A stretch of DNA of 64,000 bases from an uncultured Pirellulales bacterium. Lineage in GTDB: Bacteria > Planctomycetota > Planctomycetia > Pirellulales > Thermoguttaceae. Positions 17,058 to 24,656 of the stretch are shown here, one piece after another. How positions within the stretch are numbered: the first letter of the stretch is position 1; each line of letters starts with the position of its first letter. Below the pieces are notes generated by a model, which had not been told where the DNA came from, made no database searches, and was given only the letters and a program-made list of their open reading frames with translations. The stretch spans positions 1 through 64,000 of the forward strand of contig CALLPE010000001.1 of the NCBI GenBank assembly GCA_938015445.1, in the 5' to 3' direction. Made by a program: the position numbers and the translations under genes.

Positions 17058-17828
17058 ATGGGAATTCTCTCAGGCAAGATCGGCCTGGTGATGGGCGTGG
17101 CCAACGACCGAAGCATAGCCTGGGCCATCAGCGAAAAACTGCTGTCCGAAGGCGCGGAATTGGCTTTTACTCATTTGCCTGGTCCGTCCAGCCAACGCCG
17201 CGTGCAGAACTTGGTCGAGCAATACAAACCCAAGCTGGTTCTGCCTTGCGACGTGCAAAAAGACGAAGACATCGCGGCGGTTTTCGACGATATAGCGCGC
17301 AGTTACGGTCGGTTGGACTTGGTGCTGCACTCCATCGCCTTCGCGCCGCCGCAAGAGCTGCGAAATCCTTACCTCCAAATGAGCCGTGCCGGCTGGCATC
17401 TAGCCATGGACATCAGCGTCTACAGCCTGGTGGCGGTTTGCCGCGCAGCGGCAGCTCTGATGACCGACGGCGGGTCGATCGCCACCATCAGCTATTACGG
17501 AGGCGAAAAGGTTTTCCCTGGTTACAACGTGATGGGTGTGTGCAAGGCCGCGCTGGAGCACAGCGTGCGTTATCTGGCCTGGGACTTGGGCCGACAACGG
17601 ATCCGAGTCAACGCCATCAGCGCCGGACCAATGCGAACCCTTAGCGCTGCCGGCGTGCCGGGCTTCGACCAGATGCGCGAGCACGCTGCCCGCAAGTCGC
17701 CCCTGGGCCGAAACGTCGAACCCGCCGATCTGGCCAACGCTGGACTGTATTTGCTTAGCGATTTGTCTTCCGGCATCACCGGCGAGGTGCTGCACGTCGA
17801 TTGCGGCTACAACATCGTCGGGCTGTAG
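17058..17828 (+). CDS. fabI: enoyl-[acyl-carrier-protein] reductase (NADH)
   Basis: The product is 256 residues, the usual FabI length. It carries out the last reduction of the fatty acid elongation cycle, trans-2-enoyl-ACP to acyl-ACP with NAD(P)H. The N-terminal nucleotide pocket reads GLVMGVANDRSIAWAIS. The catalytic Tyr156 and Lys163 are spaced Y-(X)6-K, with the same numbering as in E. coli FabI, and Y146 is also present. The closing TGEVLHVDCGYNIVG is typical. Start ATG 17058 is set by AAAGGAG at 17046-17052; earlier in-frame codons would add an unlikely basic leader. A paired 11-bp repeat lies just upstream. It is a cytoplasmic homotetramer in the family. The gene is followed after 231 bp by truA; that spacer holds two GGGCAGGGG copies. 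Confidence 0.96.
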   Translation: MGILSGKIGLVMGVANDRSIAWAISEKLLSEGAELAFTHLPGPSSQRRVQNLVEQYKPKLVLPCDVQKDEDIAAVFDDIARSYGRLDLVLHSIAFAPPQELRNPYLQMSRAGWHLAMDISVYSLVAVCRAAAALMTDGGSIATISYYGGEKVFPGYNVMGVCKAALEHSVRYLAWDLGRQRIRVNAISAGPMRTLSAAGVPGFDQMREHAARKSPLGRNVEPADLANAGLYLLSDLSSGITGEVLHVDCGYNIVGL

Positions 17829-18059
17829 AGTCGTGCTGGCGCGCTACAGACAGGGCTACAGGGCACTTGCAAGAACGCAAGCAACGGGCAGCAATGCCCA
17901 GCACGGGGTAACAAGGAGTAGGAAAAGAACAGGAAAGTACGCGGGAAAAGCAGGATAGGGCAGGGGAGGAGCTAGGGCATAGCAAGGGGCAGGGGACGCA
18001 TCTGCATGCGCTGTTGCTACAATAGCTGTTTGCATCTGTGGTAGTGCAACGGTCATGCT

Positions 18060-18839
18060 ATGCGAACTGTGCGGATGACTATCGCTTACGACGGCACCCA
18101 CTTCGCCGGGTGGCAATCGCAACGGCGCCAGCGCACCGTCCAAGCGACGCTGGAAAGCGCCATCGAGCAGGTCACCGGCGAGCGACCGCGGGTGCGGGCC
18201 AGCGGTCGCACCGATGCGGGGGTGCATGCCCTGGGACAAGTCGTCGGCTTCCAGACCGATACGCGACTGACGAACCAGGAGCTTCAGCGCGCGCTTAATG
18301 CGGTGCTTCCGCCCGATGTGGCCGTGTTGGAAGTGGCCGACGCGCCAGATGGGTTCCATGCCACCCGACAGGCAATTCGCAAACGCTACCGCTACGTAAT
18401 CTATAACGGAGCGGTACGGGATGTGTTCCGCCGTCACTACTGCTGGCACTATTTCCACGGCCGACTGGACGCCGAGGCGATGCATCGCGCGGCGCAGGCA
18501 CTGGTAGGCAAGCACGATTTCAGCAGTTTCCAAACCGCCGGTGCCCCGCGCCGCAGCACGGTGCGGACGATTTTCGACATTCAAGTCCAGCGGGGCAGGG
18601 GGGAGCAGCAAGACCTGGTGATCGTGGAAATCGAAGCCGACGGCTTTTTGTACAACATGGTTCGAGCAATCGTGGGCACGCTGGTCGAGGTGGGCCGCGG
18701 CGCCCGCAGCGAGTCGTGGCCCGAAAAAGTACTCCGAGCGGCCGACCGCCGCGCAGCCGGGCGCACCGCACCGCCGCAAGGCTTGTTCCTGCTGCGCGTC
18801 GAGTATCCATGCGCATCGCACATGTCATCACCCGGTTGA
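18060..18839 (+). CDS. truA: tRNA pseudouridine(38-40) synthase
   Basis: The product is 259 residues. TruA makes pseudouridine at positions 38-40 in the tRNA anticodon arm. The start is typical (TIAYDGTHFAGWQSQ), and the catalytic Asp is D52 in RASGRTDAGVHALGQV. Other family blocks are FHATRQAIRKRYRYVI, HDFSSFQTAGAP and ADGFLYNMVRAIVGTLVEVG. Between the FDIQV and LVIVEIE strands sits an extra basic/Gln stretch (QRGRGEQQ) encoded across a GGGCAGGGG copy (18593). Most TruA proteins have a shorter loop there. The last 31 bp overlap the start of the glycosyltransferase gene in another frame, which suggests coupled translation. Confidence 0.95.
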   Translation: MRTVRMTIAYDGTHFAGWQSQRRQRTVQATLESAIEQVTGERPRVRASGRTDAGVHALGQVVGFQTDTRLTNQELQRALNAVLPPDVAVLEVADAPDGFHATRQAIRKRYRYVIYNGAVRDVFRRHYCWHYFHGRLDAEAMHRAAQALVGKHDFSSFQTAGAPRRSTVRTIFDIQVQRGRGEQQDLVIVEIEADGFLYNMVRAIVGTLVEVGRGARSESWPEKVLRAADRRAAGRTAPPQGLFLLRVEYPCASHMSSPG

Positions 18840-19966
18840 TCCTCGGCGGCGCTCAGGAAAACACGCTCCTGTGCTGCGAAGACCTGATGCGCATTTACGG
18901 CGACCAAGTGCTGCTGGTGACCGGACCGGCACGGGGACCCGAGGGCAGTCTGCTAGAACGGGCAAGGGCAGGGGGGGTGCCGCTGGAAATTGTCGGCCCG
19001 CTGCGACGGCAGATCAATCCACTGCTAGACCTGCTAGCCTACCGCAGAATTCGCCAAGCGCTGGGACGCTTTCGCCCCGATGTAGTGCATACCCACAGTG
19101 CTAAAGCCGGCATTCTGGGCCGCTTGGCCGCTTGGCGGTTGAAAGTGCCGGTAATCGTGCATACCGTACACGGTGCGCCGTTCCATCCGTACCAGAGCCG
19201 GCTGGCGCGGATGGTGTTTCGGGCGTGCGAGCGTTGGGCAGCGCGACGCTGCCACGCGATGATTTGCGTGGCCGAGGCCATGAAGCGGCTGCTGGTAGAA
19301 CACGGCGTCGCGCCGGAGCAAAAACTCACCGTGATCTACAGCGGCATGGAAGTCGAGCCGTTCTTGCAGTGCGATATGCACCGGGCTGACGTGCGCGCTG
19401 AGCTGGGATACACCGACCAGCACGTGGTGGTTGGCAAGATCGCTCGGTTGTTCCACCTCAAAGGCCACCAGTACCTGCTGAAGGCTGCTCGGTTGGTCGT
19501 CAACCGATTTGCCAACGTGAGGTTCTTGTTGGTCGGCGATGGCATTTTGCGCCAGCCCATCCAGCGGCAGATCGATGCGGAGGGCCTGGGCCAGTACTTC
19601 CACTTTACCGGTCTGGTTACCCCGGAGCGGATCGCCCAGCTACTTTCGGCGATGGATGTCGTGGTTCACGTTAGCTTGCGGGAGGGGCTGGCTCGGGCCT
19701 TGCCGCAAGCGCTGCTGGCCGCCAAGCCGGTGGTCAGCTACGACGTGGACGGTGCGGCTGAGGTGGTCATCCCGGGTCGGACCGGGTTCCTTGTTCCACC
19801 TCAATCGGTCGGCGAGTTGGCCGAAGCGATATGCCAGTTGGCCGCCGATGAACCACTGCGGTGTCGTTTAGGACAAGAAGGCCGGAGCCGATTCGCCAAG
19901 CTGTTCGATCACCGGCAGATGACTGCCCAGATACGCAAGCTATATGAGTCGTTGCAAAAAGCATAA
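18809..19966 (+). CDS. GT4-family glycosyltransferase
   Basis: The product is 385 residues from ATG 18809, which gives the usual MRIAHVITRLILGGAQEN opening of GT-B glycosyltransferases. A longer in-frame start inside truA would add 31 basic residues. The N-lobe has VVHTHSAKAGILGRLAAWRL and HTVHGAPFHPYQ. The C-lobe has VGKIARLFHLKGHQYLLKAA, VRFLLVGDG, and the nucleotide-sugar site HVSLREGLARALPQALLAAKPVVSYDVDGAAEVV, with an E-G-L-x-x-A variant of the family EX7E region. It probably adds a sugar to an envelope polysaccharide or lipid; donor and acceptor are unknown. It overlaps truA by 31 bp, an odd functional pairing. A GGGCAGGGG copy is at 18966. Confidence 0.92.
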   Translation: MRIAHVITRLILGGAQENTLLCCEDLMRIYGDQVLLVTGPARGPEGSLLERARAGGVPLEIVGPLRRQINPLLDLLAYRRIRQALGRFRPDVVHTHSAKAGILGRLAAWRLKVPVIVHTVHGAPFHPYQSRLARMVFRACERWAARRCHAMICVAEAMKRLLVEHGVAPEQKLTVIYSGMEVEPFLQCDMHRADVRAELGYTDQHVVVGKIARLFHLKGHQYLLKAARLVVNRFANVRFLLVGDGILRQPIQRQIDAEGLGQYFHFTGLVTPERIAQLLSAMDVVVHVSLREGLARALPQALLAAKPVVSYDVDGAAEVVIPGRTGFLVPPQSVGELAEAICQLAADEPLRCRLGQEGRSRFAKLFDHRQMTAQIRKLYESLQKA

Positions 19967-20261
19967 TGCGAAAGCGGGGTGTTTGTCTTGAAGGTCTGGG
20001 CAATATAGAAAATCCAGGAAAAGGCTATCAAAGGTGCGAGCCAAGCTACTGCCCATATGAATCTATCGGCTCTGGTTGCCTGTATGCATATTGCAGGGTT
20101 GTTTGCCCGCGGCGCAAGTTGTAAACTGGTAAAGGCTCATAATCGGTGGTCAGAAACCGTCTGGCCGTAGCCATTTTCGCAGCCGATTTAGCGTCGGCAT
20201 CGTACCGGGGTCAGCTTTGAGAGAACACGGACCGAGCAGCGTGGAAGGCGAGTTGTAAGTA

Positions 20262-21158
20262 GTGTCTAGAACAACGCTTACGTACCTTGGCCCATACAGG
20301 CTCTTGAATGTGATACATACCGGGCAAATTGGGCAAATCTGGCAAGCTTACGACGACGGAAATCAGCGGTTCGTCGGCATCAAAGTCTTGCACGACCGGT
20401 TCAGACGCAGCCGAGAGCACATTAGATACCTCCGTTGGGAGTACAAGGTTGGCCGACGGGTGGTCCATCCCCGGATCTTGGAGATATTCGCTTACGCCAT
20501 GGACCGAGGCACGCCTTACGTGGCGATGGAATGGTTTCCGGCCCCTAACATGAAACAGCGAATAAACCAGGGGATTGGCAGAATGCTACACCTTGTGCCG
20601 AAGATAATACAGCAGGCGGCAGAGGCGTTGGCGCATTTCGGCCGACAGGGATTCGTCCACAGGGATATAAAGCCCGATAATTTCCTCGTGGCCGACAACG
20701 GCGACGTGAAGCTGATCGACTTTGCTCTGGCGCGGCGCGTACGCCGAGGGCTGTGGCGCCTGCTGCCCAACCGGTCCAAACTGCAAGGCACGCGGACCTA
20801 TATGTCGCCGGAGCAGATTCGGGGTCAGTGGCTCGACCAGCGTTCGGACCTGTACAGTTTCGCCTGCACGCTTTACGAATTGCTGACCGGCAAGCCGCCT
20901 TTTACCGGCAACACGCAGCAAGAGCTTTTCAGCAAACACCTTAAGGCACCACCACCGGTGCTACAGACTATAAACAGCAATATTACCAACGAGTTCGCCC
21001 AACTTTTGTCGCGCTGCTTGGCCAAAGACCGGCGCGAGCGGCCCAGCTCGGCAGCCGAGTTCCTCGAGGAGCTTGAGAAAATCAGAGTTTTCCGGATAAC
21101 TCCCCGCCCTCTTCCAAACGGTGGCATATCGGCCAATAATCCCATGGCCGGCCAGTAG
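20262..21158 (+). CDS. Ser/Thr protein kinase with altered DFG motif
   Basis: The product is 298 residues with GTG start 20262, preceded by GGAAGG about 14 bases upstream. It is a nearly bare kinase domain. The glycine loop is weak (HTGQIGQIWQAYD). The ATP-binding Lys is K41, the catalytic loop HRDIKPDN at 133-140 is intact, and the activation segment has TRTYMSPEQIRGQ and DQRSDLYSFACTLYELLTG. The magnesium motif reads D153-F-A rather than DFG. Replacement of that Gly is uncommon and may make the kinase less dynamic, though D153 itself is kept. No membrane helix or sensor domain follows, so it is cytoplasmic. A nine-unit tandem array follows in the spacer before accA. Confidence 0.9.
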   Translation: MSRTTLTYLGPYRLLNVIHTGQIGQIWQAYDDGNQRFVGIKVLHDRFRRSREHIRYLRWEYKVGRRVVHPRILEIFAYAMDRGTPYVAMEWFPAPNMKQRINQGIGRMLHLVPKIIQQAAEALAHFGRQGFVHRDIKPDNFLVADNGDVKLIDFALARRVRRGLWRLLPNRSKLQGTRTYMSPEQIRGQWLDQRSDLYSFACTLYELLTGKPPFTGNTQQELFSKHLKAPPPVLQTINSNITNEFAQLLSRCLAKDRRERPSSAAEFLEELEKIRVFRITPRPLPNGGISANNPMAGQ

Positions 21159-21192
21159 TTCAGTGCTGTACGTACTGTATTTCGTCTGAGAG

Positions 21193-21341
21193 GCAATTTT
21201 GTTAAAAAAGCAATTTTGTTAAGTAGGGAATTTTTAAGGAAGCAGTTTTTTACTGATGCGATTTTTTCTACGCACGCGGTTTCGACATAGACGCAATTTT
21301 GAGATGGACGCGACTTCGTCATCGAGGCGACTTTGCCTGCG
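21193..21341. repeat. nine-unit imperfect tandem array, about 17-bp period
   Basis: Units begin with GCAATTTTG, GCGATTTTT, GCGGTTTCG, GCGACTTCG or GCGACTTTG and close with a variable A/G/C tail. Unit lengths are 14 to 18 bp, and the last four are exactly 17. Units change gradually from T-rich at the left to GC-richer at the right. It fills most of the kinase-accA spacer. Confidence 0.8.
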
Positions 21342-21492
21342 TTGTGAACTGGGTGAACTTGTATAACCATCTTCGCCGACGATAATAGCGCAATGTGAGT
21401 TTTCCAGCGGCGGCGACTGTAACGGATTTCGGCGCTGCCATGGTGTGACCGACGCCAGAAAGCAAATTTGGTTCATTGTTCGAGGCTCTCTT

Positions 21493-22611
21493 ATGGCAAA
21501 CAGCGAGTTTCGTTTGGCGTTCGAACGGCCAATATACGAACTGGAAGCCCGGCTGGCCAAACTAGAAAGCCGACCCGAGCAAACCCCCGAGCTGCAAAAC
21601 GAGGTTCGATTGCTACGCCGCGAGTTGGTGGAGCTGAAAAGGCGGATTTACAGCAATCTAAAGCCTTGGGAAACGGTCGAAGTGGCTCGGCATCCCGACC
21701 GGCCGATGACCACCGACTATCTGGAAATGGTCTTCGACGAGTTCGTCGAGCTGCACGGCGACCGGTTCTTTGGCGACGACCGCGCCATCCGCACCGGGTT
21801 CGCCAAGCTGGATACTCACAAGGTGATGTTCGTCGGCCACCAGAAAGGGCGTACGCTCAAAGAACGGACGGCTTGCAACTATGGGTTTGCGCACCCGGAA
21901 GGCTATCGCAAAGCGATGGCCAAGATGTCCTTGGCGGCCAAGTTTCGCATGCCGGTGATTTGTTTTATCGACACCGGGGGGGCCTATCCGGGCATCGGGG
22001 CCGAGGAACGCGGCCAAGCGTATGTGATCGCCCAGTCGATGTTCCAGATGTCCCGACTGCCCACGCCGATCATTTGTGTCGTGATAGGGGAGGGGGGCTC
22101 GGGCGGGGCGCTGGGAATCGGTGTAGGCGATCGAATCGCCATGTTGGAGCATGCCTACTACTCGGTCATCAGCCCTGAAGGCTGTGCCGGCATCTTGTGG
22201 AAAAGCCATACCTTCAAAGAGCAGGCCGCCGCCGCGCTGAAAATGACCGCCAAGGACCTGTTTCGACTGGGTGTGATCGACGCCATAATCCCAGAACCCC
22301 TAGGAGGCGCTCATCGGGATCATCGGTTGATGGCCAGCCGCCTGAAGTACTATCTTCGCGGCACGTTGCGCGAACTGCTGGCGATACCGATCTCCGATCT
22401 GCTTGAGCAGCGTTACCAGAAGTTCCGCCGCATGGGGGTATTCTTGGAGGGGGCCGCTGCGCTGGCCGTCCGCCAGCAGGCCCAGGCCGATGGTGGTGCG
22501 CCGTCCTGGGATGGGAAGGTCGAAGTTGTGCCGGCGGCGCACTGCGCCGCGTTGCCCCGTGAAGAATCGGTAGAATTGGACAACTCGGCCAACGGGTTAG
22601 AGCCTGCATGA
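21493..22611 (+). CDS. accA: acetyl-CoA carboxylase carboxyltransferase subunit alpha
   Basis: The product is 372 residues from ATG 21493. A GTG 16 codons earlier is possible, but its extension is not family-like. AccA forms, with AccD, the carboxyltransferase that makes malonyl-CoA for fatty acid synthesis. Conserved blocks are FERPIYELEARLAKLES, FVELHGDRFFGDDRAI, GFAHPEGYRKAMAKM, CFIDTGGAYPGIGAEERGQ, VIGEGGSGGALGIGVGD and YSVISPEGCAGILWK. It is about 50 residues longer than E. coli AccA (319) because of a C-terminal extension with no recognised domain. AccD is not nearby. The next gene overlaps by ATGA. Fatty acid genes fabI and accA lie within 4.5 kb of each other but are not in one operon. 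Confidence 0.96.
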   Translation: MANSEFRLAFERPIYELEARLAKLESRPEQTPELQNEVRLLRRELVELKRRIYSNLKPWETVEVARHPDRPMTTDYLEMVFDEFVELHGDRFFGDDRAIRTGFAKLDTHKVMFVGHQKGRTLKERTACNYGFAHPEGYRKAMAKMSLAAKFRMPVICFIDTGGAYPGIGAEERGQAYVIAQSMFQMSRLPTPIICVVIGEGGSGGALGIGVGDRIAMLEHAYYSVISPEGCAGILWKSHTFKEQAAAALKMTAKDLFRLGVIDAIIPEPLGGAHRDHRLMASRLKYYLRGTLRELLAIPISDLLEQRYQKFRRMGVFLEGAAALAVRQQAQADGGAPSWDGKVEVVPAAHCAALPREESVELDNSANGLEPA

Positions 22612-23465
22612 GCCAGCCGTACGAACAACAGCCGTATCAAGAAGGGCAGAGGCCTCAGCCGTCGGAATCGGCCGCCCAATCTGGCCGCGGCTTCGTGCGT
22701 CGCGCGGTGCGCATATTTGCAATCTGCGCGCTGCTGGTGATAGCCGGCGGCGCGGCGTACGTGTTGCTTACGCCGGAAGGGGCAGAACTGTGGCAACAGC
22801 TATTCGATCCCGGCGCAGAAGAGCAGCGGCTGGCTGCCGAGAAACTCCGCCAGGCCGGCGCAATCGTCATCCAGCGCCAGTCGATTGTCAGTTCGGTGTC
22901 TTTTCGCCCCATCCAGGGACGCCAGATCAATAGCGATGACGAAACACTGGCTTATCTAGAGGACTTGCCTTCGTTGGAAAGCCTCGACCTGGCCTTTACC
23001 GACGTGGGCGACGATCAACTTCGTCATATTGCTAAGCTGCGGCATTTGGCGAGCGTGATTTTGACCGGTACGAAGATCACCGACAACGGGTTGGTTCACC
23101 TGCGCAAGCTGACCGCACTGCAAGGTTTACAGCTCGGGGCGACCGCCGTGACCGACGACGGTCTGGAGAATCTCGCCGCTCTGACCGACTTGCGCGTATT
23201 GGACCTTTCTAACACCAGGGTGACCGACGAAGGACTGAAGCATCTCAAGCCGCTGCGAAAGTTGCAGCATCTGGTACTTAGCAATGTGGAAATCACCGAC
23301 GCGGGGCTGCAAATCCTGGCCGAGGTCAGCCCTAGCCTCGGCCGCCTGACGCTCCACGGCACAAAGGTCACCGCCGAAGGAATCGAGCAGCTTCGTCAAC
23401 GGCTCGTGCAGTATTACCGCGACAAGGGCGAAACGCCGCCGACGCTTCACATCGACGGCCCGTGA
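22608..23465 (+). CDS. membrane-anchored leucine-rich-repeat protein
   Basis: The product is 285 residues and its start overlaps the accA stop (ATGA). A Gln/Pro-rich cytoplasmic N-terminus is followed by a membrane helix (about 36-57, IFAICALLVIAGGAAYVLL). About six leucine-rich repeats of 24 residues lie at about 110-275: LPSLESLDLAFTDVGDDQL, LRHLASVILTGTKITDNGL, LTALQGLQLGATAVTDDGL and so on. These are the cysteine-free bacterial type that planctomycetes carry in large numbers. The repeats face the periplasm, where they should act as a protein-binding surface; the partner is unknown. Its coupling to accA probably reflects transcription economy rather than shared function (inference). Confidence 0.88.
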   Translation: MSQPYEQQPYQEGQRPQPSESAAQSGRGFVRRAVRIFAICALLVIAGGAAYVLLTPEGAELWQQLFDPGAEEQRLAAEKLRQAGAIVIQRQSIVSSVSFRPIQGRQINSDDETLAYLEDLPSLESLDLAFTDVGDDQLRHIAKLRHLASVILTGTKITDNGLVHLRKLTALQGLQLGATAVTDDGLENLAALTDLRVLDLSNTRVTDEGLKHLKPLRKLQHLVLSNVEITDAGLQILAEVSPSLGRLTLHGTKVTAEGIEQLRQRLVQYYRDKGETPPTLHIDGP

Positions 23466-23729
23466 CGCAGTGAACCGGCACCCCGCCGCAAGGCCCTGTT
23501 GGTCCGGAAGCTGATCGACGGCCTGCTGCATCGCTCCAATGCCTTCGAATCTAATGCCTTCGGGCCGCTTCTAGTAAAATGGCGGGATTGGGAATAAAAT
23601 TCCGCGGTTGCAGGTGATGATCGACGCTATGACCGGCTCCAAGCAGTTGTTGTTACTGGTGATGGCGTCGTGCGGGCGGGTGTCACCAACCGACCGCCTG
23701 GCCTGCTGATGATTTTTTCCCGGCAGGCA

Positions 23730-24656
23730 ATGTCTGCGCTTATGTCCGAAGCCGACCATGGTGCTACGCTTGCTACTTATGCCGAAGCGCTTCGGTTGCA
23801 GATAGACTCTGCGCTTGCGGAATACTGCAATTTGGCCCCCGGTTGCCCTGCTAAACTCCGCGAAGCCATTTCCTACAGCCTGTTGGCGCCTGGCAAGCGG
23901 CTGCGGCCAATGCTGGTGCTGCTGGCGGCCGAGGCCTGCGGGGGCGAAGTTCCCGGGGCGATGCCGGCGGCTTGCGCTGTCGAAATGGTGCACGCCTATT
24001 CGCTGATTCACGACGACCTGCCGGCGATGGACGACGACGACTTGCGTCGCGGTCGTCCCACTTGCCACAAGGTGTTTGGCGAGGCGCTGGCGATTTTGGC
24101 GGGCGACGCTCTGCTAGCTCTGGCATTCCAGGTGCTGGCGCGCGACGTGCGCCCACCGGCAACGGCCGCCGCCTGTTGTGCCGCGTTGGCCGAGGCGGCT
24201 GGGCCGTGCCAATTGGTCGGCGGTCAAGCAGATGATATACTGGCCCAACGCGCTTCCCAGGCGCGTAACGCCTGCGACTTGGCGCTACTGGAGTCGATTC
24301 ACCGGCGGAAGACCGGGGCGATGATTCGGGTCAGCCTGCGACTGGGAGCGATGATCGCCGGTGCTGGCGACGGGCAATTCGATGCGTTGGACCGCTACGG
24401 CCAGTGCGTGGGGCTGGCCTTTCAGATCACCGACGACTTGCTGGACGTGCAAAGCACGTCGGACGAACTAGGCAAGGCTGCCGGAAAGGACGCCGCTCGG
24501 GGAAAACTGACCTATCCTTCCCTGTTAGGCCAGCAGCAAAGCGCTCAGCGTGCAGCCGCTCTGGTGGCTGAGGCCTGCCAGGCAGTGGAGTGTTTCGGGC
24601 CGCGGGCCCAGCCTCTTGTGGCCTTGGCACGTTACGTTTTGGCAAGGAAACGATGA
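23730..24656 (+). CDS. ispA: polyprenyl (farnesyl/geranylgeranyl) diphosphate synthase
   Basis: The product is 308 residues from ATG 23730; ATG 23709 and GTG 23670 are in frame, and none has a good ribosome-binding site. It condenses isopentenyl diphosphate with allylic diphosphates. The first Asp-rich motif is DDLPAMDDDD at 95-104 and the second is the FQITDDLLDVQ segment. Other family blocks are LLAPGKRLRPMLVLLAAEA and GGQADDILAQ. The two residues inserted between the Asp pairs (DDLPAMD) are typical of bacterial FPP synthases, so the product is probably farnesyl diphosphate, though chain length is not certain. Its TGA overlaps the ATG of dxs (TGATG), giving an isoprenoid precursor operon. 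Confidence 0.93.
   Translation: MSALMSEADHGATLATYAEALRLQIDSALAEYCNLAPGCPAKLREAISYSLLAPGKRLRPMLVLLAAEACGGEVPGAMPAACAVEMVHAYSLIHDDLPAMDDDDLRRGRPTCHKVFGEALAILAGDALLALAFQVLARDVRPPATAAACCAALAEAAGPCQLVGGQADDILAQRASQARNACDLALLESIHRRKTGAMIRVSLRLGAMIAGAGDGQFDALDRYGQCVGLAFQITDDLLDVQSTSDELGKAAGKDAARGKLTYPSLLGQQQSAQRAAALVAEACQAVECFGPRAQPLVALARYVLARKR

Noticed and set aside
18716..18808. Longer start for the glycosyltransferase
   Set aside because: It would place 31 basic residues before a perfect GT-B opening and lies inside truA.
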